Shown piece by piece: positions 36,452-44,668 of a DNA stretch of 55,245 bases (positions within the stretch are counted from its first letter, which is position 1; each line of letters opens with the position of its first letter). Below the pieces are notes generated by a model, which searched no databases, was not told the origin of the DNA, and worked only from the letters and a program-made list of their open reading frames with translations. The DNA is from Rhodococcus erythropolis NBRC 15567 (GTDB lineage Bacteria > Actinomycetota > Actinomycetes > Mycobacteriales > Mycobacteriaceae), in contig NZ_BCRM01000037.1 of assembly GCF_001552595.1 (NCBI RefSeq), positions 1 through 55,245 on the forward strand, read 5' to 3'. Both the position numbers and the translations under genes were made by a program.

Positions 36452-37387
36452 TCAAGCGCTCACATCGTCGAGAGCCGCGGCAATCGCTTTCGGAAGTTCC
36501 AATTCTTCGGTTGCCAGTACTCCTGTCAACTGGGCGAGATCCCGCGTGCCGACGACGGCGCTGGCCACCCCGGCGCGATCGCGCGCCCAGGCCAGTGCCA
36601 CCGCCAGTGGGGAAGTACCCAGACCGTCGGCGGCGGTAACGACTGCGTCGACCACCCGGATCGAGGAATCGGTCAGATAACTCTGCACATCCTGCGAATG
36701 TGCTTCGTCGGCGCCGCGGGAATCGACGGGAATGCCGTCGCGGTACTTTCCGGTCAGAACACCGCCCGCGAGGGGTACTGCGGCGAACACTCCGACGCCG
36801 TGGTGGGCCGCCGCTGCGAACAATTCTTCCTCGACGCCGCGCGCGAGCAACGAGTACTCGGCCTGCGTCGCGGCGAGTGTTGTTGCGCCACCGGCTCCGA
36901 CGGCCGTCGCGAGCTGCCAGCCGAGGTAGCCGCGCACGCCCACATACCGCACCTTGCCGCTCGAGACCGCGTAGTCGAGGGTTGCTGCAACCTCGTCGAC
37001 GGGCGTGAGCGGATCCCAGGTTGCGACCTGCCACATGTCGAGGAAGTCGGTTCCGAGTTCACGAAGAGTCGCGTCGAGCTGGCGGAGCAATCCGCGCCGC
37101 GAGCAGTCGACGCGGTTGGTGCCGATCGGAGTGGGATCGATGCCGGCGCTCGAGCTGATGATGAGTTCGTCACGTGGAACGACGTCGTCGAGCAACTCGG
37201 CGAGGATCCGTTGCGCCGCACCGGCGCCGTATGCGGGCGAGGTGTCGACCAAGGTTCCGCCGGCCTCGGCGAAGGCGAGCAGCTGCGCCGCAGCCTCGTC
37301 GCCGTCCGTGTCGCGTCCCCATGTCAGTGTGCCGAGCCCAAGTCGCGAGACCCGAAGTCCGCTCGTTCCGACAGATCTGTGCTTCAT
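36452..37387 (-). CDS. Aldo/keto reductase-fold protein lacking catalytic Lys and His
   Basis: 311 residues with a full AKR barrel layout: GTSGLRVSRLGLGTLTWGRD at the N-terminus, VDTSPAYGAGAAQRIL, and a C-terminal nicotinamide-binding-type segment (ASAVVGTRDLAQLT). Of the catalytic tetrad Asp48 and Tyr53 are present, but the Lys position (ISSSAG) is Ser80 and the His position (DMWQVATWDP) is Ala122. Normal reduction is therefore doubtful. Start: the ATG at 37387 (AGGCGG upstream); earlier in-frame starts at 37432 and 37399 would add up to 15 residues. It is divergent from uppP with a 240-base gap. Confidence 0.85.
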   Translation of the reverse strand: MKHRSVGTSGLRVSRLGLGTLTWGRDTDGDEAAAQLLAFAEAGGTLVDTSPAYGAGAAQRILAELLDDVVPRDELIISSSAGIDPTPIGTNRVDCSRRGLLRQLDATLRELGTDFLDMWQVATWDPLTPVDEVAATLDYAVSSGKVRYVGVRGYLGWQLATAVGAGGATTLAATQAEYSLLARGVEEELFAAAAHHGVGVFAAVPLAGGVLTGKYRDGIPVDSRGADEAHSQDVQSYLTDSSIRVVDAVVTAADGLGTSPLAVALAWARDRAGVASAVVGTRDLAQLTGVLATEELELPKAIAAALDDVSA

Positions 37388-37627
37388 AACCGCCTGCATC
37401 TCGCGCCCGACTCGTGTGCGCAAGTGCGGCACCCGAGAGATCTCACCACGTGCAGACTAGTAGGCGCTCGCCTCGAGTCGGGGTATTCGGACACGGACGT
37501 GCCGGGCGCGGCGCGGCGCCGTGGGCCCCGGTAGCGTGGCGCCGGTGAAACGTGAACCCGACACACGAAACCTGTGTGCAGTAACCCCATTCGAATCAGC
37601 CGGGATCGGTGAGTGATGGGCGAAGCG

Positions 37628-38461
37628 ATGACCTGGCTCCAGGCCGTGATCCTGGGCCTCGTGCAGGGATTGACCGAGTTCCTGCCCATCTCGTCTTCCG
37701 GACATTTGCGAATCGTGTCGGAGATATTCTTCGGCAGTGACGCCGGTGCGTCGTTCACCGCGGTGACGCAGCTCGGCACCGAACTGGCTGTGTTGATCTA
37801 CTTCGCGCGCGACATCGTGAGGATCATCACTGCCTGGTTCCGGGGTGTGTTCAATGCCGAGCACCGGGGCGATCTCGATTACCGGATGGGCTGGTACGTC
37901 ATCATCGGTACCATTCCGGTCGGCATCCTCGGGTTTCTGTTCAAAGACCAGATCCGTACCGGCGCACGCAATCTGTGGCTGATTGCCACGATGTTGATCG
38001 TGTTCGCGCTCGTCATCGCCGCTGCCGAGTACTACGGACGCAAGACGCGCCCGATCGAATCGCTCACAGCGCGCGACGGCATCATCATGGGTTCGGCTCA
38101 GGCGCTAGCGCTCATCCCGGGTGTCTCACGTTCGGGTGGCACGATCAGTGCCGGTCTTTTCCTCGGACTCACCCGTGAGGCCGCAGCTCGTTACTCGTTC
38201 CTGCTGGCGATCCCGGCGGTTCTCGCCTCCGGTTTGTTCAGCCTCCCGGATGCCTTCGAGCCGGCCGGTGAGGGTCTGAACGCGAGCGGTCCGCAGTTGC
38301 TGGTGGCAACCGTCATCGCCTTCGCGGTCGGTTACGCAGCGATCGCCTGGCTGCTTCGATTTGTTGTCGATCACTCCATGTACTGGTTCGTGGGATACAG
38401 AATCGCTCTCGGCGTAGTCGTCCTTGCGCTGCTGGCCACAGGGGTCGTGTCCGCGACATAG
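37628..38461 (+). CDS. uppP: Undecaprenyl-diphosphatase (BacA/UppP)
   Basis: Integral membrane phosphatase that converts undecaprenyl diphosphate to undecaprenyl phosphate for reuse in peptidoglycan synthesis; it also gives bacitracin resistance. 277 residues, matching mycobacterial UppP. Key motifs are [18 protein letters not shown] (residues about 11-28) and the [13 protein letters not shown] loop (about 160-172), both essential in the family. Seven to eight hydrophobic helices. I chose the ATG at 37628 because [10 protein letters not shown] aligns with the usual family N-terminus; GTG/ATG at 37613/37616 are possible. It leads a row with the phosphatase, DUF3090 and SCO1664-type genes. Confidence 0.95.
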   Translation: MTWLQAVILGLVQGLTEFLPISSSGHLRIVSEIFFGSDAGASFTAVTQLGTELAVLIYFARDIVRIITAWFRGVFNAEHRGDLDYRMGWYVIIGTIPVGILGFLFKDQIRTGARNLWLIATMLIVFALVIAAAEYYGRKTRPIESLTARDGIIMGSAQALALIPGVSRSGGTISAGLFLGLTREAAARYSFLLAIPAVLASGLFSLPDAFEPAGEGLNASGPQLLVATVIAFAVGYAAIAWLLRFVVDHSMYWFVGYRIALGVVVLALLATGVVSAT

Positions 38462-38519
38462 AGCCCGTTTCGACGTCGACCACCCGTCCGTGCGGCCACC
38501 GCCCCATTAGGGTTGTGGA

Positions 38520-39215
38520 ATGACAGTTGTCCTACTGCGGCACGGGCGGTCGACGTCCAACACTGCCCATACCCTGGCCGGTCGAACGCCGGGTGTGGAA
38601 CTCGACGACCACGGCCGGAAACAGGCCGAAGGCGTCGTCGATCGGCTGGTCGGTCTGGACATCGCGGAGATCGTCCGCTCGCCGCTGTTGCGGTGCGAGC
38701 AGACGGTCGGCCCCATTGCCGTCGACCGTGGTCTGACGCCGGTGGTCGAGGATCGCCTGATCGAGGTCGATTACGGCGACTGGACGGGTCGCCCGCTGAA
38801 GGAACTCTTGGAAGAACCGCTCTGGAAAGTGGTGCAGCGCCATGCTTCCGGTGCGGTCTTTCCCGGCGGTGAAGGGCTGGCCCAGGTACAGGCGCGAGCC
38901 GTTGCCGCGATCCGAGAGCACGATGCACGGCTGGCCGAAGAACACGGCAAGGACGTCGTCTGGATCGCCTGCACACACGGTGACGTCATCAAATCGGTTC
39001 TCGCCGACGCGTTTGCGATGCACCTCGACTCGTTCCAGCGGATCGTCGCCGAGCCGGCCTCGGTCAGCGTGATTCGCTACACGGCCACACTGCCGTTCGT
39101 TCTTCGAGTCAACGACACCGGAGACGTGCTCGCAGCGATCAGTGCAGCGAAGACCGCGACCAACGGTTCGGCTCCCGCGCAGGAGTCCGTACCCGGCGGA
39201 GAGGTCGGTGCGTGA
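38520..39215 (+). CDS. Histidine phosphatase / phosphomutase-like protein (MSMEG_4193-like)
   Basis: The 231-residue cytosolic protein has the RHG phosphohistidine motif (LLRHGRSTSN, His8), a conserved Glu region (LIEVDYGDWTG) and the second catalytic His in CTHGDVIKSVLADAFAMHLD. It matches the Rv2135c/MSMEG_4193 branch of the phosphoglycerate mutase superfamily, always next to DUF3090 in actinobacteria. Whether it is a phosphatase or mutase, and on what substrate, is unknown. ATG at 38520; 58 bases after uppP and 55 before DUF3090. The C-terminal 20 residues are low complexity. Confidence 0.9.
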   Translation: MTVVLLRHGRSTSNTAHTLAGRTPGVELDDHGRKQAEGVVDRLVGLDIAEIVRSPLLRCEQTVGPIAVDRGLTPVVEDRLIEVDYGDWTGRPLKELLEEPLWKVVQRHASGAVFPGGEGLAQVQARAVAAIREHDARLAEEHGKDVVWIACTHGDVIKSVLADAFAMHLDSFQRIVAEPASVSVIRYTATLPFVLRVNDTGDVLAAISAAKTATNGSAPAQESVPGGEVGA

Positions 39216-39270
39216 GCTGTGACGGATAATGGGTATTCAGTGATGTTCTGCTCGAACTCGAGGAGGTGCA

Positions 39271-39870
39271 ATGTCGCGCGCGATTCACGTATTTCGCACT
39301 CCTGACCGATTTGTCGCAGGAACGGTGGGCGAGCCCGGTGACAGGTCTTTCTATCTCCAAGCCGTGCACGATTCACGGGTGGTGAGTGTGCTGCTCGAGA
39401 AGCAGCAGGTTCAGGTTCTCGCCGATCGCATGGGCCTTCTCCTCGAAGAGGTACATCGACGCTTCGGAACCGAGGTTCCGCCGCAGGCCGACGATGTCTC
39501 CGATCTCAGCCCGCTGGTCACACCGCTCGACGCGGAGTTCCGGGTCGGCACGATGGGGCTCGGTTGGGACGCCGATGCCGGTGCGGTCGTCGTGGAGTTG
39601 CTTGCCGTCAGCGAGACGGAGTTCGACGAATCGGTTGTCCTCGACGACGCCGACGACGGTCCGGACGCGGTCCGTGTGTTCCTGACCCCGGAACAAGCGC
39701 GCGAATTCTCGCTGCGGTCCGAACGCGTCATCGCGGCGGGACGCGCGCCATGCCCTCTGTGTGGTGAGCCGCTGGCGCCCGAGGGGCACGTGTGCATCCG
39801 CACCAACGGATACCGGCGCGGCGAGTCCTTCGGTTTTGCGATCGACGACGCAGACGACGACGAGGTCTGA
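39271..39870 (+). CDS. DUF3090 family protein
   Basis: 199 residues, actinobacteria-specific family. The N-terminal pattern SRAIHVFRTPDRFVAGTVGE and the C-terminal zinc-knuckle-like CPLCGEPLAPEGHVC are clear. No membrane segment. Its function is unknown, but it almost always sits between the histidine phosphatase and the SCO1664-family gene, suggesting a shared pathway; that link is inference. Start: the ATG at 39271 after GAGGAGGTGC, a strong ribosome binding site. The stop is 4 bases before the next gene's GTG. Confidence 0.92.
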   Translation: MSRAIHVFRTPDRFVAGTVGEPGDRSFYLQAVHDSRVVSVLLEKQQVQVLADRMGLLLEEVHRRFGTEVPPQADDVSDLSPLVTPLDAEFRVGTMGLGWDADAGAVVVELLAVSETEFDESVVLDDADDGPDAVRVFLTPEQAREFSLRSERVIAAGRAPCPLCGEPLAPEGHVCIRTNGYRRGESFGFAIDDADDDEV

Positions 39871-39874
39871 CATC

Positions 39875-40681
39875 GTGTCCGAACCTGGTGTGCCGGACGT
39901 TCTGCTCGAGGGTGATCTGACCCTGATCGGCCAGATCACCACGGCAAGCAACGCCACGCTGGTGTGCGAGTCGACTCTGGGGGAGCAGTCCACCCGTGTG
40001 GTCTACAAACCGGTGCGGGGTGAACGCCCACTGTGGGATTTCCCGGACGGCACTCTGGCCGGGCGTGAGGTTGCGTCGTACCGCGTGTCCGAGGCGCTGG
40101 GCTGGGGAGTGATTCCGCGAACAGTGTTGCGGGACGGCCCTTTCGGGCCAGGCATGGTGCAGCGTTGGATTGACACCGTCGATCGCCGCGCGGATGGATC
40201 CGGCGGACTCGAGATGGTCGACCTGTGCAGTCCGGGCAATGTTCCGCCAGGGTGGTTCGAGGTCCTGCAGGCCTTCGACTCGGAGGGTGAACCAGTCTCT
40301 CTGATCCATGCGGACGATCCACGGCTGCAGCGAATGGCCGTTCTGGACGTCCTCATCAACAACGCCGACCGCAAAGGTGGTCACGCCCTCGAAGGCGTCG
40401 ACGGCTCGGTGTACGGCGTTGATCACGGAATCTGTCTTCACTCGGAGAACAAGCTGCGGACCGTGTTGTGGGGGTGGGCGGGGCAGCCCGTACCCGGTGC
40501 TTTGATCGCCGACGTCGCCGAATTCGCGACAACTCTCGATGGAGATCTCGGGGACGAGTTGTCCGAACTGATCACCGAAGAGGAAATCGTGGCCTTGGCG
40601 GTCCGGGCGATGCAGTTCGCCGAGTCCGCGGTAATGCCCGAACCGAACGGCCATCGAACGATTCCCTGGCCGGCTTTCTAG
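39875..40681 (+). CDS. SCO1664 family protein (kinase-like fold)
   Basis: 268 residues, matching the SCO1664/Rv2133c family. Features recalling PI3/PI4-kinase-like folds are visible: a Lys region VVYKPVRGERPLWDFPDGTL, the putative catalytic loop VLINNADRKGGHAL and a metal-binding-like GVDHGICL. Substrate and activity are unknown. The GTG at 39875 begins 4 bases after DUF3090, so the two are coupled; open frame upstream to 39761 is non-coding in that frame. Its TAG overlaps the convergent MarR gene's stop (CTAG at 40678-40681). Confidence 0.9.
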   Translation: MSEPGVPDVLLEGDLTLIGQITTASNATLVCESTLGEQSTRVVYKPVRGERPLWDFPDGTLAGREVASYRVSEALGWGVIPRTVLRDGPFGPGMVQRWIDTVDRRADGSGGLEMVDLCSPGNVPPGWFEVLQAFDSEGEPVSLIHADDPRLQRMAVLDVLINNADRKGGHALEGVDGSVYGVDHGICLHSENKLRTVLWGWAGQPVPGALIADVAEFATTLDGDLGDELSELITEEEIVALAVRAMQFAESAVMPEPNGHRTIPWPAF

Positions 40682-41139
40682 TCTCGAGACGTTTCCTGCT
40701 GTTCGCGAGTTGCCGTCTTCAATCCGGGTGAGCGAACCAATCGCAGTAGTTGTTCGCGCAGCGCGGCGACGTCCCCGACGCCGACGGTCAACGCCGCATC
40801 TTCCTTCTCGAGCGTCAGTAGTCGCTCGTACGTCAGTCTTCCGGCGTCGGTTATCGCGATCACGCGCCGGCGCTCGTCCCGCGGATCGGTGTCACGCGTG
40901 ACGTAACCCGCTCGTTCGAGACGGTCGATCGTGCGGCTCATCGTCTGATCGGTGACGCGGGCGTTCTTCGCGATGTCGCGTTGAGATGCCGCCCCACCGG
41001 CGATCGAGTGGAGCACGATCAGGCCCGCGTGCGTCATGTCCTGAGACCGCAGAACCTTCTCCCACGAGTGCTCTACCAGGCGCGCAGCGGTGGACAACAG
41101 CCGGCCGGTTGGCCAGTCGTCCAGGCCGTCGCTGCTCAT
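40678..41139 (-). CDS. MarR-family transcriptional regulator
   Basis: The 153-residue winged-helix repressor has HTH core QRDIAKNARVTDQTMSRTID and the wing GYVTRDTDPRDERRRVIAIT, typical of MarR. The N-terminal helix includes LLSTAARLVEHSWEKVLRSQ. It is divergent from the MMPL gene, separated by 84 bases that hold the palindrome TCAGCATGCTGA. It probably represses both itself and the transporter until a small ligand binds; this is inference. The ATG at 41139 follows GGAAGGC; the earlier start at 41160 is less likely. Its stop overlaps that of the SCO1664-family gene. Confidence 0.9.
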   Translation of the reverse strand: MSSDGLDDWPTGRLLSTAARLVEHSWEKVLRSQDMTHAGLIVLHSIAGGAASQRDIAKNARVTDQTMSRTIDRLERAGYVTRDTDPRDERRRVIAITDAGRLTYERLLTLEKEDAALTVGVGDVAALREQLLRLVRSPGLKTATREQQETSRD

Positions 41140-41164
41140 GTTTTTGCCTTCCGTTTGCAATTAC

Positions 41165-41176
41165 TCAGCATGCTGA
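41165..41176. promoter_or_regulatory. Candidate MarR operator between the regulator and the MMPL gene
   Basis: Perfect 12-base palindrome TCAGCATGCTGA midway between divergent starts at 41139 and 41224. MarR proteins bind such inverted repeats near promoters. Function is inferred from placement. Confidence 0.5.
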
Positions 41177-41223
41177 ACAAAATAGTCGGCAAGTCCTCTC
41201 TGCTGCCGATCCCTGGAGACCCA

Positions 41224-43359
41224 GTGAGCACACCAGTACAAAATCGTCCTGTTCGTCGCCTTCGATGGATTGTGCCAGCTCTCCTCGTCATCGGCTGGCT
41301 GGCAATCGGAGGATTCGGCGGCCCGTTCGCCGGAAAGCTCAGCACCGTGCAGCAGAACGACAACACGTCGTTCCTGCCGGCGTCGGCCGAAGCCACCGAG
41401 GTGGCAAAGCTTCAAGAGAGCTTCACGGACACCCGCTTCGTGCCGGCCATCGTCGTGGCGGAACGACCAGGTGGCCTCGAGCCCACCGACTCCACCTTCC
41501 TGTCCCAGACCGTCGATTCGTTTGTCGGTACCGAGGGATTCGGTGACGCGTCATCGCCGCCGATCCCGTCGGCCGACGGCCAGGCGTTGCAGATGTTCCT
41601 GCCGGTCGACAGCACCCTCGAGGTCAAGGACAGCGTGAAAGCGCTGCGCGCGGCGCTGGAGTCGAGCCCTGACGGACTGACAGTCAAGGTCACCGGCCCC
41701 GCTGGGCAGGTTGCGGATCTGTCGGCAGCATTCGCCGGTATCGACGGACTGCTGTTGTTGGTAGCCGGATCGGTCGTGATCCTGATCCTGATCATCGTCT
41801 ACCGGAGCCCGATCCTGCCGTTCGTGGTGATCTTTTCGGCGATCTTCGCACTCGGATTGTCGAGCTTGCTCGTGTATCTGCTCGCCGACGCGGACGTCAT
41901 CGCACTGAACGGTCAGAGCCAGGGCATCCTGTTCATCCTCGTGTTCGGTGCCGCCACCGACTACGCGCTGCTTCTTGTCTCTCGCTACCGGGAAGAATTG
42001 CGGATCGAGAAGGACAAGTACGCAGCAATGCGGACTGCGTGGCGCGCGACGCTCGAACCCGTCGCGGCGTCTGCCGGAACGGTCATCGCGGGCGTTCTGT
42101 GCCTGTTGCTCTCCGACCTGAACTCGAACCGCGGACTCGGTCCGGTGGCCGCCATCGGTATCGCCGCGTCCTTCCTCGCGTCGATGACGTTCCTACCCGC
42201 TGTCCTCGTTCTGTTCGGGCGGACTGCGTACTGGCCGACCAAGCCGAAGTTCGACGCCGACCGCGAGCACCGGGACGAGGCGAACGATCACCGGTTCTGG
42301 GCCGGGCTCGCTGCTCGAATCGGACGGCACCCGCGCCGCTTCTGGGTGGCGTCGACGCTGGTGCTTGTGATCTTCGCGCTGATGATGCCGCAGTTCAAAG
42401 CCAGCGGTGTCTCTTCGTCCGACATCTTCTTGCTCGACGTCGATTCGGTTGCAGGCCAGGAGATTCTCGGCGAGCACTTCGACGCGGGTTCGGGTTCCCC
42501 GGCCGTGGTCATCGCGAATGCGGATCAGGTGGACGCCGTCGCGGCAGCCAGTCGCGTGGAGGGCGTCAGCGACGTAAGCGTCGTACAGAACGGGGGAGTC
42601 CCTCTGGTTGTCGACGGACGAGTCTCACTGCAGGCGACGTTGACTGACGCTGCCGACTCACTCGAGGCCGAAGACACCATCGTGCGACTACGTGATGCAG
42701 TTCACTCCGTGGACGGCGCCGACGCGTTGGTCGGTGGCGTCACTGCGACCGACCTCGACACGAAGACCACCTCGACACGGGACCGGACACTCATCATTCC
42801 CGTGGTGATCATCGTGGTGTTCGTGATTCTCTCCCTGTTGCTGCGTTCGCTTCTCGCACCGCTGCTTCTCATGGGCACCGTTGTGCTCTCGTTTGCTGCG
42901 ACACTGGGCATTTCGTCGCTGGTGTTCGACCACGTCTTCGGGTTCCCCGGCGCGGATCCGGTGGTCCCGCTGTTTGCGTTCGTGTTCCTGGTGGCTCTGG
43001 GAATCGACTACAACATCTTCCTCATGACGAGGGTGCGTGAGGAAGCGCTGAAGATCGGCACTCGGGCGGGTGCGCTGCGGGGACTCACCGTGACCGGCGG
43101 GGTGATCACCTCTGCCGGAGTTGTTCTGGCAGCAACCTTCTCGGCGTTGGCGGTGATCCCCCTGTTGTTCCTCGCGCAGATCGCGTTCATCGTGGCGTTC
43201 GGTGTCCTGCTCGACGCTCTGATTGTCCGATCCTTGCTGGTCCCGGCCCTGACCTACGACATCGGTCAGAAGATCTGGTGGCCGAGCAAGCTCGCGTCGA
43301 CGCCCGAACCGGAGCAGGATCAGCCAGCACCTTCCCAGCCTCAGAGCAGTCTCCACTAG
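41224..43359 (+). CDS. MMPL/RND-family membrane transporter
   Basis: 711 residues, typical MmpL length for one gene. After the first helix (about residues 15-35) a large external loop (40-160) precedes a block of helices, and the pattern repeats in the second half. Proton-relay motifs are visible as [18 protein letters not shown] and [19 protein letters not shown]. It probably exports lipids, siderophores or drugs; the substrate is unknown. The GTG at 41224 is used (GGAG 5 bases upstream); the ATG at 41170 lies within the operator palindrome. It ends 10 bases before mshC, indicating a shared transcript. Confidence 0.92.
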   Translation: MSTPVQNRPVRRLRWIVPALLVIGWLAIGGFGGPFAGKLSTVQQNDNTSFLPASAEATEVAKLQESFTDTRFVPAIVVAERPGGLEPTDSTFLSQTVDSFVGTEGFGDASSPPIPSADGQALQMFLPVDSTLEVKDSVKALRAALESSPDGLTVKVTGPAGQVADLSAAFAGIDGLLLLVAGSVVILILIIVYRSPILPFVVIFSAIFALGLSSLLVYLLADADVIALNGQSQGILFILVFGAATDYALLLVSRYREELRIEKDKYAAMRTAWRATLEPVAASAGTVIAGVLCLLLSDLNSNRGLGPVAAIGIAASFLASMTFLPAVLVLFGRTAYWPTKPKFDADREHRDEANDHRFWAGLAARIGRHPRRFWVASTLVLVIFALMMPQFKASGVSSSDIFLLDVDSVAGQEILGEHFDAGSGSPAVVIANADQVDAVAAASRVEGVSDVSVVQNGGVPLVVDGRVSLQATLTDAADSLEAEDTIVRLRDAVHSVDGADALVGGVTATDLDTKTTSTRDRTLIIPVVIIVVFVILSLLLRSLLAPLLLMGTVVLSFAATLGISSLVFDHVFGFPGADPVVPLFAFVFLVALGIDYNIFLMTRVREEALKIGTRAGALRGLTVTGGVITSAGVVLAATFSALAVIPLLFLAQIAFIVAFGVLLDALIVRSLLVPALTYDIGQKIWWPSKLASTPEPEQDQPAPSQPQSSLH

Positions 43360-43369
43360 GCTCGGCAGC

Positions 43370-44611
43370 ATGCAGTCTTGGTCCGATACCGCACTCCCGT
43401 CCGTTCCCGGTCAGGGGCCGCCGTTGCGGCTGTACGACACAGCCGACCGTCAGGTTCGCCCCGTCACCCCGGGCAAGAAAGCGACGATGTACGTCTGCGG
43501 CATCACCCCGTACGACGCCACCCACCTCGGTCACGCGGCCACCTACCTCACGTTCGACCTCGTGAACCGCATCTGGCGCGACGCCGGACACGACGTCCAC
43601 TACGTCCAGAACGTGACCGACGTGGACGACCCGCTGTTCGAGCGGGCTAATCGCGACGGCGAGGACTGGATCGTCCTCGGCATGCGTGAGACCGCGCTCT
43701 TCCGGGAGGACATGGAAGCGCTGCGCGTGCTTCCGCCGAAGGACTACATCGGCGCCGTCGAATCGGTGAACGAAGTAGTCGAGTTGGTGGAGAAATTCGT
43801 GGCGTCCGGCGCCGCGTACATCGTCGACGACGCGGAGTTCCCCGACGTCTACTTCCGCGCCGACGCGACCGAGCAGTTCGGCTACGAGTCGGGCTACGAC
43901 CGCGCGACGATGGAGAAGTTCTTTGCCGAACGCGGCGGAGATCCCGATCGCGTCGGAAAGCGCAATCCGCTCGACGCTCTCGTCTGGCGGGCGGAGCGTC
44001 CGGGCGAGCCTTCGTGGCCCTCACCCTTCGGGCCGGGGCGCCCCGGTTGGCACATCGAGTGCGCGGCCATTGCGCTCAACCGCATCGGCTCCGGCTTCGA
44101 CGTCCAGGGCGGTGGCAGCGACCTGATCTTCCCGCACCACGAGTTCTCGGCAGCACATGCCGAATCGGCAACGGGTGATCGCCGTTTTGCGCGGCACTAC
44201 GTGCACACCGGCATGATCGGCCTCGACGGCGAGAAGATGTCGAAGAGTCGCGGAAACCTCGTCTTCGTCTCGAAACTGCGCGGTGAAGGGGTCGATCCCG
44301 CAGCAATTCGTCTCGGATTGCTCTCCGGCCACTACCGCCAGGATCGCGCGTGGACCGATCAGGTCCTCGAGGATGCTCAGTCGCGTCTGAAGGTATGGCG
44401 CGAGGCAGCGGCTCTCGATTCCGCGCCGTCAGCCACCGACACTGTTGCGCGTTTGCGTCAGCATTTGGCCGACGATCTCGACACTCCGAAGGCGCTCGAC
44501 GCGCTCGACGGTTGGGCACGCCGCGCCATCGAGGGCGGCGGATCCGACACGCAGGCACCCGGCGAGTTCGCCGATGCCGTCGACGCCCTACTGGGTATTT
44601 CGCTTCGCTGA
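43370..44611 (+). CDS. mshC: Cysteine:GlcN-Ins ligase of mycothiol synthesis
   Basis: ATP-dependent ligase joining L-cysteine to 1D-myo-inositol 2-amino-2-deoxy-glucopyranoside, the third biosynthetic step to mycothiol. 413 residues, the usual MshC length and shorter than CysS (about 460). It is a class I synthetase-like fold with Cys43 in [20 protein letters not shown], the HIGH-like HLGH (52-55), and KMSKS (KMSKS at about 289-293 in [10 protein letters not shown]). The TTHLGHA-type sequence with ThrHisLeuGlyHis distinguishes MshC from CysS. Downstream, 57 bases to the convergent SMC gene are mostly palindrome copy 3. It is probably cotranscribed with the MMPL gene. Confidence 0.95.
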   Translation: MQSWSDTALPSVPGQGPPLRLYDTADRQVRPVTPGKKATMYVCGITPYDATHLGHAATYLTFDLVNRIWRDAGHDVHYVQNVTDVDDPLFERANRDGEDWIVLGMRETALFREDMEALRVLPPKDYIGAVESVNEVVELVEKFVASGAAYIVDDAEFPDVYFRADATEQFGYESGYDRATMEKFFAERGGDPDRVGKRNPLDALVWRAERPGEPSWPSPFGPGRPGWHIECAAIALNRIGSGFDVQGGGSDLIFPHHEFSAAHAESATGDRRFARHYVHTGMIGLDGEKMSKSRGNLVFVSKLRGEGVDPAAIRLGLLSGHYRQDRAWTDQVLEDAQSRLKVWREAAALDSAPSATDTVARLRQHLADDLDTPKALDALDGWARRAIEGGGSDTQAPGEFADAVDALLGISLR

Positions 44612-44617
44612 ACCCCT

Positions 44618-44663
44618 GCTGTGCGCCTTTATTAACCGCGGGTGGTTAATAAAGGCGCACAGT
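44618..44663. repeat. Dispersed palindrome, copy 3
   Basis: Same arm GCTGTGCGCCTTTATTAACC (44618-44637), loop GCGGGT, and the complement at 44644-44663 with one change at the last base (T instead of C). It fills the gap between the convergent mshC stop (44611) and the SMC gene stop (44669). Flank GTTTCTAG is shared with copy 2. Confidence 0.93.
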
Positions 44664-44668
44664 GGTTT

